Source: Mycobacteriales bacterium (GTDB lineage: Bacteria; Actinomycetota; Actinomycetes; Mycobacteriales; SCTD01). Taken from it: a stretch of 64,000 nt of DNA. The notes below the pieces were generated by a model that was not told the DNA's origin, made no database searches, and worked only from the letters and a program-made list of their open reading frames with translations. Where the stretch lies: the NCBI GenBank assembly GCA_030447385.1, contig JAUJOY010000002.1, forward strand, positions 642,081-706,080. The letters are read 5' to 3'. The translations under genes and the position numbers were made by a program. This document shows, one piece after another, positions 51,826 through 61,002 of this stretch (positions are counted from its first letter, which is position 1; each line of letters opens with the position of its first letter).

Positions 51826-52098
51826 ATGACGGCCGTCTACCTCGACCAGATCGCGTCCCTCGCCCGGCAGGCCTGCGCGCAGCGCGAGCTGACGAAGGCC
51901 TACCTCTCCCGGATCGGCGCCCTGATCCGCGAGGCACGTGAGCAGCGGGACCTGAGCCACGCCGAGCTCGCCTCCGCCCTCGGCACGGATCCGGGCGAGG
52001 TGGTACGCATCGAGCGGGGCGGGCAGGACGTGTCGCCGGAGCTGCTCGAGCGGCTCGGCCCAGCGCTCGGTGCCGGATCCGGACAGCGGGAGCGCTGA
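51826..52098 (+). CDS. XRE-family helix-turn-helix protein
   Basis: A 90-residue DNA-binding protein. The helix-turn-helix is in IGALIREAREQRDLSHAELA followed by SALGTDPGEVVRIERGGQDV, preceded by a 25-residue helical N-terminus. It has no ligand domain. The target is unknown; it lies at the edge of the poorly coding phage-relic stretch, so it could be a stranded repressor, but it is also a common type in actinobacteria. ATG 51826 is 5 nt after TAAGGT. A strong hairpin terminator follows. Confidence 0.8.
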   Translation: MTAVYLDQIASLARQACAQRELTKAYLSRIGALIREAREQRDLSHAELASALGTDPGEVVRIERGGQDVSPELLERLGPALGAGSGQRER

Positions 52099-52164
52099 GC
52101 CGGGCGCCACCCGGCGACCGGCCTCCGCGTCCCCGGAACGGCCTCGACCTGCGCCCGTTGCGCC

Positions 52165-52199
52165 AACAGGACGTGGCCTTCGCGGCAGTGTCCTGTTTT
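52165..52199 (+). terminator. Intrinsic terminator after the XRE gene
   Basis: AACAGGAC (52165-52172) pairs with GTCCTGTT (52190-52197); the inner part GCC-TTCGC-GGC extends the stem, and TTTG follows. It is 66 bp after the XRE stop. Confidence 0.6.
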
Positions 52200-52307
52200 G
52201 CAGGTCAGGGCGGGTGATGGTGGCCCAGTCGCAGGCCGCACAAGCCGGGAATGCGCGGGTCAGGGCGAACTTCCGCGCAGGGCCGTACTGCTTTGCCCAC
52301 AGGACTG

Positions 52308-52578
52308 TCAGGCCTCGGCGTTCACCTCATAGACCTTGACGTCCTGGATCTCCACCGGGTCGTCAGCTTCTGCGGTAACCATGCCCGCCATCTGCTGAGC
52401 CTGCTGCTCCGACTCGAACAGGACGAGTCCGTGACCTGTCTCGCGATCGCCGAACCAAGTCCCCCTGACGAAGCCTGGAGCCCCTTCACCCGCGGGACCA
52501 CATCCGTCCGCAAAACTTTCCAACGCTTCGTCGTGCCGACCCGGACTTGATCTGCACGTTCACCAGGACTGCGTGCAT
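52308..52578 (-). pseudogene. Small monooxygenase-like protein with a frameshift
   Basis: The start ATG 52578, with a GGGGAGGGG ribosome site, gives MHAVLVNVQIKSG in one frame; the rest reads HDEALESFADGCGPAGEGAP and onward (FVRGTWFGDRETGHGLVLFE, ending VYEVNAEA) in another. One extra base at about 52534-52540 breaks the frame. Removing it gives an 89-residue protein like the small ABM-fold (dimeric alpha/beta barrel) proteins common in actinobacteria. The remainder of the gene is intact. Function unknown. A sequencing error is possible. Confidence 0.7.
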
Positions 52579-53009
52579 GTGACGCCCCTCCCCGTCGGAA
52601 TCGACCATAGGGGCCTGGTTCGAGAGTGGGAGTGTCTTCCCTCCCGTGATCTGGTGCAAGGCCCGGGGCGGTGACCGGTCACCGGCCCTCGGGCCCCTTT
52701 GTGAGTCCGGCGGCGACCTCCTGGGACGACGGCAGCCGCCAGTCGAGAACAGTCATGCAGTAGGACCGGTTGCGCTCGCTGCAACACTGCCGCGACGCTC
52801 CGATCCGCCGCATGTGCTCGGCCCCGAGGTCAGTCCCGGGAGCCCATGGCAGCGGTCGCGGATGATGGCGGAGTAGCCGACCTGCCGGACCTACGTGGGC
52901 AACCGACGGCGTCGGCGCCCTCGCGCGCCGTTGGGCCAGGCTTACGCCGTGCCACGCCGACCACCCTGAGATGCCCACCGCGATGCAGCGGCCCGCCGAC
53001 CGTGGGTGG
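52579..53009. other. Gap with no intact gene
   Basis: No complete gene is supported. A short frame on the - strand (about 52679-52830) has good third-position GC and reads MRRIGASRQCCSERNRSYCM then TVLDWRLPSSQEVAAGLTKG to a stop, which may be the tail of a decayed gene. The rest shows no structure I can name. Confidence 0.4.
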
Positions 53010-53290
53010 AGCGGTGCGGGAGACTGGCGCGTTCTCGTCCGGCAGCTCCAACCGGGCCAGCAGCCGGCTGAGCATCAGCCGTGGAGCGCAGTTCGGATAG
53101 CGCGGGGTGCGCGACGACCTGTCCGCGTGAGCCCTCGACCGTCCGGCCCTGCTCCTCGACGACGGCGTGCAGCGCCGTCGCACTCGTCGGGCGCCCGGCA
53201 GATCTCAACGAGCAGCTCGACCTCTGCGGTGCCGAGGTCGTAGTCGGCCTGGGGGGCCCTCCAGAACACGCGGCCTCGAGGGCTTACGCC
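53010..53290 (-). pseudogene. Decayed phage terminase small subunit fragment
   Basis: On the - strand three frames give successive pieces: VFWRAPQADYDLGTAEVELL then VEICRAPDECD; ALHAVVEEQGRTVEGSRGQV then VAHPALSELRS; RLMLSRLLARLELPDE. Joined they resemble the P27-type terminase small subunit (W-x-x-x-x-x-x-Y/F-x-L-x-x-x-E/E-L-x-L-L, 'HPALxELR', 'LLxxLxLPDE'). At least two frameshifts make it non-functional. An N-terminal piece (KKPPAPRA at about 53285-53310) may belong too. It lies 420 bp from tRNA-Pro, a usual phage integration site. Confidence 0.5.
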
Positions 53291-53620
53291 CGCGGCGCGG
53301 GCGGCTTCTTGTCATTCACGAGGTCTGCTCGGCTCATGCAACTGGAACGGGGACTTGATCTTGGTCCACTCTCCGCCCCTTGGGCCGCTGTCGGGCTCAG
53401 GGGCGAGCCCCCGCGGGCACCGACGGAGGCAGCAGAGGCGGCTATGTTGCGCCGCATCACCACACCTTCCGGTAGAGGCTCTCGCCGGGGCGTTGCGGAC
53501 CCGGCATCCGCGGCGGCGGGACGGCAGCGTGTCAAGAGGTTGAGCCCGCCGGGACCCGCTCGTCACCTGGGGCCGCGAGCAGGTCGTGACCGGGCTCGCC
53601 GCTGTGGGCCTCTGAGGGGT

Positions 53621-53642
53621 CGTAGTGACCGCGTAGTGACCG
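53621..53642. repeat. 11-bp tandem repeat
   Basis: CGTAGTGACCG occurs twice in tandem at 53621-53631 and 53632-53642. GGCCTCTGA also recurs at about 53609, 53647 and 53691 in the stretch just 3' of tRNA-Pro. Confidence 0.8.
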
Positions 53643-53662
53643 GACGGCCTCTGAGACACGGA

Positions 53663-53696
53663 AGAGGCCCCTCCCGGTCCCCCGGAAAGGGCCTCT
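53663..53696 (-). terminator. Terminator hairpin of tRNA-Pro
   Basis: AGAGGCCC (53663-53670) and GGGCCTCT (53689-53696) are a perfect 8-bp stem, with inner CCGG-CCGG pairing, about 17 bp beyond the 3' end of the tRNA. On the - strand it is followed by TCCGTGTC rather than a T-tract. Confidence 0.55.
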
Positions 53697-53713
53697 GACC
53701 TGCACATACGCTG

Positions 53714-53787
<74 letters not shown>

Positions 53788-53818
53788 TCGCCGGCAGCCT
53801 GCAGCTGCGAGCGGTCGC

Positions 53819-53824
53819 AGCCTA
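53819..53824 (-). promoter_or_regulatory. -10 box of tRNA-Pro
   Basis: TAGGCT on the - strand about 31 bp before the tRNA 5' end, in the gap between der and the tRNA. Confidence 0.45.
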
Positions 53825-53832
53825 GCAGCGGC

Positions 53833-55188
53833 TCATCCCTTCCTGCCCTTCTCGCGCACCTTGACGCTGACCTCGACCGGGCTGCCCCAGAAGCCGAAGT
53901 CCTCCCGCAGGCGGCGCTCGATGAAGCGCCGGTAGCCGGCCTCGAGGAAGCCGCTCGTGAACAGCACGAAGCGTGGCGGGCGGGTGGCGGCCTGGGTGGC
54001 GAACAGGATCTTGGGCTGCTTGCCACCGCGTACGGGGGGAGGGGTCTTCGCCACCAGCTCGCCCACCCAGGCGTTGAGCCTGCCGGTCGGGACACGGGTC
54101 TCCCAGCCGTCCAGCGCCTCGTGCAGGGCGGGGGCCAGGCGGTCGACCGCGCGGCCGGTCAGTGCGGAGACGTTGAGCCGCGGCGCCCACTGGACCCGGG
54201 CGAGCTCGCGCTCGATCTCCTTCGCCAGCTGCGGTCGGCGGTCCTCGTCGACCAGGTCCCACTTGTTGAAGGCGAGGACGAGGGCCCGGCCGGCGTCCAC
54301 CGCCATGCCGATGACGCGCTGGTCCTGCTCGCTGATCGGCTCACTGGCATCGAGCAGCACGACGACGACCTCGGCCGCGTCGATCGCCGACGCCGTGCGC
54401 AGCGACGAGAAGTACTCCGCCCCCGAGGCGTGGGCCACCCGTCGGCGCAGCCCCGCGGTGTCGATGAACTTCCAGGTCTCCCCGCCGAGCTCGACATAGG
54501 AGTCCACCGGGTCGCGGGTGGTGCCCGCCACGCTGTCGACGACGACCCGCTCCTCCCCCGCCAGCCGGTTGAGCAGCGAGGACTTGCCGACGTTGGGTCG
54601 CCCGACGAGGGCCACCCGCCGCGGCCCCGCCTCCTCGTCGAAGCGCTCCGCGGGGGTCTGCGGAAGCGCGTCCAGGATCACATCGAGCAGGTCGCCGCTG
54701 CCACGGCCGTGCAGGGCCGAGACGGCGTGGGGCTCCCCGAGGCCGAGCGACCACAGCATCGCCGCGTCGGCCTCCGCCCGCTCGTCGTCGACCTTGTTGG
54801 CCACCAGGACGACCGGCTTGCGGGCCCGGCGCAGCACCCGCACCACCGCCTCGTCGCCGTCGGTCGGGCCGACCCGCGCGTCGACCACGAACAGGACCGC
54901 ATCGGCCGCCGCCACGGCGACCTCGGCCTGCGCGGCGGCCGCCTTCTGGAGCCCGACGGCGTCGGGGTCCCAGCCGCCGGTGTCCACCACGGTGAACCGC
55001 CGTCCGCGCCACTGGGCGTCGTAGGCCACCCGGTCCCGGGTCACGCCGGGGACGTCCTCGACCACCGCCTCCCGGCGTCCGAGGAGCCGGTTGACCAGGG
55101 TCGACTTCCCGACGTTGGGCCGGCCGACCACCGCGAGCACCGGCTGGTCGAAGCGGCCGGGAGCTCCGACCGGGGTGTCGTCGCTCAT
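53833..55188 (-). CDS. der: Ribosome biogenesis GTPase Der (EngA)
   Basis: A 451-residue essential GTPase with two tandem G domains and a KH-like C-terminus, acting in 50S assembly. G domain 1: [27 protein letters not shown] domain 2: [26 protein letters not shown]. The C-terminal part ([16 protein letters not shown]) is the usual Der end. ATG 55188 overlaps the plsC stop (ATGA). It is the last gene of the cmk-plsC-der unit before the tRNA, in line with the cmk-engA linkage of Mycobacterium. Confidence 0.96.
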   Translation of the reverse strand: MSDDTPVGAPGRFDQPVLAVVGRPNVGKSTLVNRLLGRREAVVEDVPGVTRDRVAYDAQWRGRRFTVVDTGGWDPDAVGLQKAAAAQAEVAVAAADAVLFVVDARVGPTDGDEAVVRVLRRARKPVVLVANKVDDERAEADAAMLWSLGLGEPHAVSALHGRGSGDLLDVILDALPQTPAERFDEEAGPRRVALVGRPNVGKSSLLNRLAGEERVVVDSVAGTTRDPVDSYVELGGETWKFIDTAGLRRRVAHASGAEYFSSLRTASAIDAAEVVVVLLDASEPISEQDQRVIGMAVDAGRALVLAFNKWDLVDEDRRPQLAKEIERELARVQWAPRLNVSALTGRAVDRLAPALHEALDGWETRVPTGRLNAWVGELVAKTPPPVRGGKQPKILFATQAATRPPRFVLFTSGFLEAGYRRFIERRLREDFGFWGSPVEVSVKVREKGRKG

Positions 55189-55874
55189 GCCGGCGGCTGC
55201 GTGCGCCGGAGGTGGTCCACGAGCGCCAGCCGGATCTGCTCGGCTGCCGTGCGCACCGTGCTGCGGGCCCGCGGGCTGCCGGCGACGTCCAGGTGGAAGG
55301 GGCGGCCGAACACCACGCACACGGGCGAGCGCAGGTGCGGGAACCGGCGACCCCTCGGCAGGGCGGCCCCCGTGCCATGAACGGCGATCGGGACGATCGC
55401 TGCGCCGCTGCGCAACGCGAGATACGCGAGCCCGTCGGCGACCTGCTCCATGCTGCCCGTCCCGCGGGTCCCCTCCGGGAACACCCCGAGCGCCCCTCCG
55501 GCCGCCAGGTGCGCAAGGCCGGCCTGCAGCGCCGCACGGTCGGGCTGGCCCCGGTGCACCGGGATGAGGCCGAGCCAGCCGCAGCACCGCGCCCAGAAGC
55601 CGACGAAGACCTCGGACTTGGTGAGCAGCGAGGCGGGTCGCGGGCTGACGAAGAAGACGAGCGGGCCGTCGAGGATGCCGCTGTGGTTGCCGGCGAGCAG
55701 CACGGGACCGGTGGCGGGCACGTGCTGGGCGTCCTCCACCCGCAGGCGCAGGACCGTGCGGGCGAGGCCGGTCCCGACGATGCGCACCCCACGGATGACC
55801 CACGGCCGCACGGTCCCGGTCGCCCGGCGCCGGGGTGTGGTGGGAGCCGCAGCCGCAGCCGCCGGCGCTGTCAC
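55185..55874 (-). CDS. plsC: 1-acyl-sn-glycerol-3-phosphate acyltransferase
   Basis: A 229-residue PlsC-type acyltransferase that makes phosphatidic acid. The catalytic NHxxxxD block is [19 protein letters not shown] and the substrate block is [13 protein letters not shown]. An Ala/Pro-rich N-terminus of about 25 residues precedes it. The start GTG 55874 overlaps the cmk stop and the end overlaps der, so cmk, plsC and der are translationally coupled. Confidence 0.9.
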   Translation of the reverse strand: MTAPAAAAAAPTTPRRRATGTVRPWVIRGVRIVGTGLARTVLRLRVEDAQHVPATGPVLLAGNHSGILDGPLVFFVSPRPASLLTKSEVFVGFWARCCGWLGLIPVHRGQPDRAALQAGLAHLAAGGALGVFPEGTRGTGSMEQVADGLAYLALRSGAAIVPIAVHGTGAALPRGRRFPHLRSPVCVVFGRPFHLDVAGSPRARSTVRTAAEQIRLALVDHLRRTQPPA

Positions 55875-56566
55875 GCGACCAGCCCCGCGGCCCGGGCCAG
55901 GCCGAGCACGCGCTCGACGACGGCGTCGGCGTCCAGGTCGCCGCTGTCGAGGTGCACGGCGTCGTCGGCCGCCACGAGCGGGCTCGTCGCGCGGCTGCTG
56001 TCGAGCGAGTCCCGGCGGGCCAGGTCGGTGGCGACCCGGTCGACCAGGTTGCCCTCCGCTGCCGTCACCCCGGTGTCGGCGTCACCCGCCCGGCGGCCGG
56101 CGCGGATCTCCGGCGAGGCGTCCAGGAAGACCTTGACCGGCGCGTCCGGGACGACGGTGGTCCCGATGTCGCGCCCCTCGAGGACCGCCCCGTCCTGCCC
56201 GGCGAGCTCGCGCTGCAGCCCCACGAGTCGCGCCCGGACGGCGGGTACGGCGCTGACCGCGCTCACCGCCGCCGTGACGGCGGGACTGCGGATCAGCGTG
56301 CTGACGTCCTCCCCGTCGAGCAGCGTCGTCGGGCGCGCAGGGTCGGTGGAGAGCTCGAGCCGCACTCCGGCCACGGTGGCGGCGATCGCCTCGTCGTCCG
56401 CCAGGTCCACCCCGCGGCGCAGCACGGCGAGCGTGGCCGCCCGGTAGATCGCGCCGGTGTCGACGTAGCGCCAGCCGAGCCGGCCGGCCAGCCGGCGGGC
56501 GACCGTGCTCTTGCCCGAGCCGGAAGGGCCGTCGAGCGCGATGACCCTGGTCGCTGTCGTGGACAC
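55871..56566 (-). CDS. cmk: Cytidylate kinase
   Basis: A 231-residue kinase that phosphorylates CMP and dCMP. The P-loop is [20 protein letters not shown], followed by [20 protein letters not shown] and [28 protein letters not shown]-type segments. GTG 56566 follows AGGAG by 4-5 nt. It is 80 bp after the tyrA gene on the same strand. Confidence 0.95.
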   Translation of the reverse strand: MSTTATRVIALDGPSGSGKSTVARRLAGRLGWRYVDTGAIYRAATLAVLRRGVDLADDEAIAATVAGVRLELSTDPARPTTLLDGEDVSTLIRSPAVTAAVSAVSAVPAVRARLVGLQRELAGQDGAVLEGRDIGTTVVPDAPVKVFLDASPEIRAGRRAGDADTGVTAAEGNLVDRVATDLARRDSLDSSRATSPLVAADDAVHLDSGDLDADAVVERVLGLARAAGLVA

Positions 56567-56646
56567 GGAACTCCTGACGAGCGCGAGAGCGGAGTCCGAG
56601 TCTAGGTGGCGGGCTGCCGGCGGCCCCTCCCCCGGGGCGCGCCTGG

Positions 56647-57747
56647 TCAGCCCAGCACGTCCCAGCCGGCGGCCGAGAGCGCCGCTCGCGCGTGCGACTC
56701 GGCGGAGGCGTGGACCAGCAGCTCGATCACCCCGCGCGGGCGTCCCACGAGGTGCTCCACGCGCACGTCCTCCACGTTGATGCCCGCCTCGGCGGCGCTG
56801 TGCAGGACACCGGCGAGCTGGCCGGGCTGGTCGGGCACGCCCACCGGCACGATCGTGAAGTCCCGGTCGTGCTTGCCCTGCTTGAGCGGCACGAGGCGGC
56901 GGCCGGCGTTGCCGCGGCGGAGCAGGCCGCGCAGCGCCTCGGCGGGTGAGGCTCCCGCGGGATCCTCGCGGGGGCCGGCTGCCACCTGGTCCAGCGCGTC
57001 GGCGGTGCGCGCGAGCTCGAGCGCGAGGGCGCGCACGAGCGGGGCGACGGCGGCGGCGTTCTGGCTCAGCACGTCGACCCACAGCTCGGGGTCTCCGGCA
57101 GCGACGCGGGTGGTGTCCTGCAGCCCGGGACCGGCCAGGCGGATGGCTGCGGCGCCCGCCTGCGGATCGTTGAGCAACGCAGCAGCCACTGCGCTGGCGG
57201 CGACCTGCGGCAGGTGACTGACGAGGGCGACGGCGAGGTCGTGCTCCGGCGCCGGGAGGACGAGCGGCTCGGCGCCGCAGATCTCGGCGATCAGCCTCGT
57301 CGCTGCCACGGTGCGGGCCGTGGTGGTGGGGCCCGGGCACAGCGCCCACGGCCGCCCCTGGAACAGGTCGGCCGCCGCGGCCTTCGGTCCGGCCTGCTCC
57401 TTGCCGGCCATCGGGTGGCTGCCGCAGAACGTCGTCAGCTGCACGCCGGCGCTCTCGAGCTCGCGTTGCACGGCGGTCTGGGTGGAGGCCACGTGGCTCC
57501 AGGTCCGGGCGGCGTCGATCTCCCGCAGCCGGAGGTACTCGGGGACGACGTGCCGGGGCGGGACGGCCAGGATCGCGTGGCTGACCTTCTCCTTGCCGTT
57601 CCAGCGCCGGCCGGCGCCCCGTGACAGCGCCACCGAGAGCGCCTGCTCGTCCGCGTCGTCCAGCACCACGTCGGCCTCTCCCCGCAGCGCCAGGCCGATG
57701 GAGGTGCCGATGAGGCCGGTCCCGAGGATCAGGAGGTTCGCGGTCAC
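56647..57747 (-). CDS. tyrA: Prephenate dehydrogenase with ACT domain
   Basis: A 366-residue NAD-dependent enzyme of tyrosine biosynthesis. The Rossmann motif is LLILGTGLIGTSIGLALRGE at residues 5-24, and the catalytic segment is TTFCGSHPMAGKEQAGPKAA. The C-terminal 75 residues form an ACT domain (DFTIVPVGVPDQPGQLAGVL HSAAEAGINVEDVRVEH split here), which probably binds tyrosine for feedback. GTG 57747 is used. It lies 25 bp after chorismate mutase, which makes its substrate, so the two are one pathway unit. Confidence 0.93.
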   Translation of the reverse strand: MTANLLILGTGLIGTSIGLALRGEADVVLDDADEQALSVALSRGAGRRWNGKEKVSHAILAVPPRHVVPEYLRLREIDAARTWSHVASTQTAVQRELESAGVQLTTFCGSHPMAGKEQAGPKAAAADLFQGRPWALCPGPTTTARTVAATRLIAEICGAEPLVLPAPEHDLAVALVSHLPQVAASAVAAALLNDPQAGAAAIRLAGPGLQDTTRVAAGDPELWVDVLSQNAAAVAPLVRALALELARTADALDQVAAGPREDPAGASPAEALRGLLRRGNAGRRLVPLKQGKHDRDFTIVPVGVPDQPGQLAGVLHSAAEAGINVEDVRVEHLVGRPRGVIELLVHASAESHARAALSAAGWDVLG

Positions 57748-57772
57748 CGGCGGCGTCCGGCAGGGCCGCGGC

Positions 57773-58135
57773 TCACTGCGGCAGGTCGGTGCGCAGCCCG
57801 GCCGCCCCCCGCAGGTAGACGTGCCGCACGTCCGCGCGCGGCCGGGACGTCTCGACGTGCGCCAGCAGCCGCAGGACCCGCGGCATCGCGCCCGGGACGT
57901 CGATCTCCGCGGCGCACAGCAGGGGGACGTCGACGATGCCCATCTGGCGGGCGGCGTAGGCAGGGAACTCCGCCTTCAGGTCCGAGGTCGCGGTGAAGAC
58001 CACGCTGATGAGGTCGTCGTGCGACAGGCCGTTGCGCTCCAGGACCGCCTCCAGCAGCTCCGTCGTGGCGTCGAGGATCTGATCCCGGTCGTCGTCGTCC
58101 ACCTGCGTCGCGCCGCGTACGGCCCGCACCGCCAT
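57773..58135 (-). CDS. aroH: Chorismate mutase, AroH type
   Basis: A 120-residue monofunctional AroH-class mutase that turns chorismate into prephenate. The active-site Arg is in AVRAVRGATQVDDDD, and LLCAAEIDVPGAMPRVLRLL contains the conserved Cys, Glu and Arg. ATG 58135 with GAGGAGG 4 nt upstream is preferred over the longer start. A TAGGGT -10 box gives a short leader. It feeds tyrA directly downstream. Confidence 0.92.
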   Translation of the reverse strand: MAVRAVRGATQVDDDDRDQILDATTELLEAVLERNGLSHDDLISVVFTATSDLKAEFPAYAARQMGIVDVPLLCAAEIDVPGAMPRVLRLLAHVETSRPRADVRHVYLRGAAGLRTDLPQ

Positions 58136-58157
58136 CCGGCCTCCTCGGTTCCCGAGC

Positions 58158-58163
58158 ACCCTA
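58158..58163 (-). promoter_or_regulatory. -10 box of aroH
   Basis: TAGGGT on the - strand, 22 bp before the start codon, giving a leader of about 16 nt with a GAGGAGG ribosome site. Confidence 0.5.
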
Positions 58164-58201
58164 GCGATCGCAGCGGCGAAGGACCCGCCGGGCAGGACCG
58201 G

Positions 58202-58960
58202 CTACATGCCGACCAGCGCGAAGACGCCGGCCAGCTCCTCGCGGCTGAGCGGACGCAGCCGGCCGGGCTTCTGCGACCCGAGGTGGACCGGTCCCACGGA
58301 GGTGCGGACCAGCCGCTGCACCGGGTGCCCCACCGCCGTGAGGGCGCGGCGTACGACGTGCTTGCGCCCCTCGTGCAGCACGATCTCGACCATCACCCGG
58401 TTCGCCGAGGAGTCGATCAGCCGGAACGAGTCCACCCGGACGATCCCGTCGTCGAGCTCCACACCCTCGCGCAGCCGCCTGCCGACGTCCCGCGCGATCG
58501 GCCCGAGCACCTCGGCGAGGTAGGTCTTCGGCACCTCGTACGACGGGTGCGCGAGCCGGTGCGCCAGCTCGCCGTCGTTGGTGAGGATCAGCAGGCCCTC
58601 CGTCTCGGCGTCGAGGCGGCCGACGTGGAAGAGCCGTTCCGCCCGCCCCGCGACCAGGTCGCCGACCGTCGGGCGGCCCTCGGGATCCGACATCGCGGTG
58701 ACGTACCCGCGGGGCTTGTTCAGGGCAAGGTAGACCAGACCGGGTGCGGTGTTGATCCGCATCGTGTCGACCCGGATCACGTCCGTCTCCGGGTGCACCC
58801 GGCGGCCCTGTCCGGTGACCCGCTCGTCGTTCACGGTGACGCGCCCCGCCTCGATCAGCTCCTCGCAGGCGCGGCGGGACCCCAGGCCGGCGGCGGCCAG
58901 CACCTTCTGCAGCCGGATGCCACCGCCTTCTGCGGGGCGCTCCGGCCCGGACGGGCTCAT
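58202..58960 (-). CDS. rluB: Pseudouridine synthase RluB type
   Basis: A 252-residue 23S rRNA pseudouridine synthase. An S4 RNA-binding domain comes first (IRLQKVLAAAGLGSRRACEE then LIEAGRVTVNDERVT), and the catalytic Asp is in FHVGRLDAETEGLLILTNDG. The HEGRKHVVRRALTAVGHPV segment is the family tail. It follows scpB by 7 bp in the same operon, exactly as in Mycobacterium (Rv1709-Rv1711). Confidence 0.95.
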   Translation of the reverse strand: MSPSGPERPAEGGGIRLQKVLAAAGLGSRRACEELIEAGRVTVNDERVTGQGRRVHPETDVIRVDTMRINTAPGLVYLALNKPRGYVTAMSDPEGRPTVGDLVAGRAERLFHVGRLDAETEGLLILTNDGELAHRLAHPSYEVPKTYLAEVLGPIARDVGRRLREGVELDDGIVRVDSFRLIDSSANRVMVEIVLHEGRKHVVRRALTAVGHPVQRLVRTSVGPVHLGSQKPGRLRPLSREELAGVFALVGM

Positions 58961-58967
58961 GGCGTCC

Positions 58968-59558
58968 TCATCTCGACGTCGAGGCGTCGTCGAGCTCGTC
59001 CAGCTCGGGAAGCAGCGGTGCCAGCGGCGGCAGCTCGTCCAGGGTTCGCAGGCCGAGCCGCTCCAGGAACAGCGGCGTCGTGCGGTAGAGCGTGCCCGCC
59101 GTCTCGGCGTCCTGGCCCGCGTCGGTGATCAGCCCCCGGGCCTGCAGCAGGCGTACGACGCCGTCGACGTCCACCCCCCGGACGGCGCTGATCCGGCTGC
59201 GCGTGACCGGCTGGCGGTACGCGACGACCGCCAGCGTCTCGAGCGCCGCCTGCGTGAGCCGGGCCGACTGCCCGCCGAGCAGGAAGCGCTCGACGCGGTC
59301 GGCGCAGTCGGTCCGGGTGTAGAGCCGCCAGCCACCGGCGACCCTGCGCAGCTCGATCCCCCGGTCGGCCTCCCGGTAGTCCCGCTCCAGGTCGGCCAGG
59401 GTCTGCTCGACCTCCGGCGCCGGCGCTTCGGCCGCGGTGGCGAGCAGGGCCGCGGGCACCGGCTCGTCGGTGACGAGCAGCAGCGCCTCGAGGACCGCCG
59501 ACAGGCTGGGTGGGCGCGTGCTGCCCCCCGCCGGGGCCGCAGGGGGGTCCTCGCTCAC
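58968..59558 (-). CDS. scpB: SMC-ScpAB complex subunit ScpB
   Basis: A 196-residue winged-helix protein that dimerises and binds ScpA in the condensin-type SMC complex. Conserved parts are LSAVLEALLLVTDEPVPAAL, LTQAALETLAVVAYRQPVTR and the IRGVDVDGVV-type 'AVRGVDVDGVVRLLQARGLI'. It overlaps scpA by 4 nt and ends 7 bp before rluB. Confidence 0.94.
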   Translation of the reverse strand: MSEDPPAAPAGGSTRPPSLSAVLEALLLVTDEPVPAALLATAAEAPAPEVEQTLADLERDYREADRGIELRRVAGGWRLYTRTDCADRVERFLLGGQSARLTQAALETLAVVAYRQPVTRSRISAVRGVDVDGVVRLLQARGLITDAGQDAETAGTLYRTTPLFLERLGLRTLDELPPLAPLLPELDELDDASTSR

Positions 59559-60337
59559 GAGCCGGCCTCCGGCCGGCCGGTCCAGCGCACGTGCAGATCC
59601 CCCAGCGCCTCGACCTGCTCGAAGCTGATCAGAGCGTCGCGGTAGAGCTCGAGCAGGGCGAGGAAGCGCGCGACGACCTCGAGGGTGCTCCCGCAGTCGG
59701 CTGACAGGGCGCGGAAGGTGCTGCCGCCCGTACGCGCCAGGCGCTCGCGCAGCAGCGCTGCCTGCTCCGGCACGCTGACGGTGCCTCCGTGCGCGTGGTC
59801 GACGGCCACCTCCACCCGGGGGCGCGCGGTGAGGGCGGCGGCGGCGAGCCGGGCGAACTGGTCGGGACCGAGGCCCAGCAGCACCTCGGGGAGCAGGCCG
59901 GCGAACCGGGGCTCGAGACAGACCCGCCGGGGGTAGCGCAGGGACTCCTGCGCCAGCATCGCGCCGAACTGCCGGGCGGCCTGCTTGTAGGCGCGGTACT
60001 GGAGCAGCCGCGCGAAGAGCAGGTCGCGGGCCTCCAGGAGGGCCAGGTCCTCCTCGTCCTCCACGTCAGCGGACGGCAGCAGCCGAGCGGCCTTGAGATC
60101 GAGCAGGGTGGCAGCGACGACCAGGAAGTCCGTGGCCTGCCCGAGGTCCCAGACCTCGCCGAGGGCCTGGATGTGGGCGAGGAACTCGTCGGTCACCTGG
60201 GACAGGGCGACCGCGGTGACGTCGAGCTGGCGCTTGGAGATCAGGCCGAGCAGCAGGTCGAACGGCCCCTCGAACACGTCCAGGTGCACCGAGAAGACGC
60301 TCTCCGCCGGTCGCTCCCGCAGCTGCCCGTCAGCCAC
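59555..60337 (-). CDS. scpA: SMC-ScpAB complex subunit ScpA
   Basis: A 260-residue kleisin. The N-terminal SMC-binding segment is VFEGPFDLLLGLISKRQLDV and the central part SQVTDEFLAHIQALGEVWDL; the C-terminal winged helix ends with FEQVEALGDLHVRWTGR. It closes the SMC ring and helps separate origins. The start overlaps the site-2-protease-like gene by 8 bp. Confidence 0.94.
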   Translation of the reverse strand: MADGQLRERPAESVFSVHLDVFEGPFDLLLGLISKRQLDVTAVALSQVTDEFLAHIQALGEVWDLGQATDFLVVAATLLDLKAARLLPSADVEDEEDLALLEARDLLFARLLQYRAYKQAARQFGAMLAQESLRYPRRVCLEPRFAGLLPEVLLGLGPDQFARLAAAALTARPRVEVAVDHAHGGTVSVPEQAALLRERLARTGGSTFRALSADCGSTLEVVARFLALLELYRDALISFEQVEALGDLHVRWTGRPEAGS

Positions 60338-61001
60338 CTGTCACCAGCCGCACGAGTGGGCTTCCGATCGTGGTCAGCAGCGTCGGCAGGAGCGCCTGCG
60401 GACCACCGAGCGGGATGAGCAGCAGCGCCAGGAGCACCGCCACGCCGATGTTGCGGTCGACGAGCTGGTACTCCGCCTTCTGCCACCCTGGCGTCTGCGG
60501 CGCGAGGGCGAACAGCAGCCGGCCACCGTCGAGGGGTGGCAGCGGCACCAGACTGAGCAGGCCGACGAACAGGTTGGACAGCCCGAACAGCAGGAGGGCC
60601 CGCAGCGCGAACTCGCCGGTCACGCCCTGCTGGAGCAGGACGGTGGAGCCCCCGGCGATCGGTGGGCCGCCGGCGACGCGGAAGAGCACGAGCGTGAGAA
60701 GGCCGAGCAGGAGATTGGCGATCGGGCCGCTGAGCAGCGTCGCCACGAGGGCCTTTCGGCGCTGGCGGTTCGGGCCCTCGATGGGCTTGGCCCAGCCCAC
60801 CCCGGAGATGGCCGCCCCCACCGCGCCGAAGGGGTCGACGTGCCGCCGCGGGTCCGGGGAGGTGCGGCCCTCGGCTGCCGGTCGTCGGTCCCCGCTGCGA
60901 CCTGCCACCAGCGCCTGGACGAATCCGTGCAGGGTGACCGCGACGACGAAGCTGACCAGCAGCAGGAGCAGGGAGATCGGGTCGCCGAGGGCGTAGAGCA
61001 C
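60330..61001 (-). CDS. Site-2 protease-like membrane protein lacking HExxH
   Basis: A 223-residue membrane protein related to the M50 site-2 protease group, with about five hydrophobic segments. The PLPPLDGGRLLFALAP segment matches the third metal-site region, and ISGVGWAKPIEGPNRQRRKA is typical. The expected HExxH is HGFVQ (FVVAVTLHGFVQALVAG), so it lacks the catalytic Glu and second His. It is probably inactive as a protease. Lies between the RHH-like gene and scpA, all coupled. Confidence 0.8.
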   Translation of the reverse strand: MLYALGDPISLLLLLVSFVVAVTLHGFVQALVAGRSGDRRPAAEGRTSPDPRRHVDPFGAVGAAISGVGWAKPIEGPNRQRRKALVATLLSGPIANLLLGLLTLVLFRVAGGPPIAGGSTVLLQQGVTGEFALRALLLFGLSNLFVGLLSLVPLPPLDGGRLLFALAPQTPGWQKAEYQLVDRNIGVAVLLALLLIPLGGPQALLPTLLTTIGSPLVRLVTGG

Positions 61002-61002
61002 C

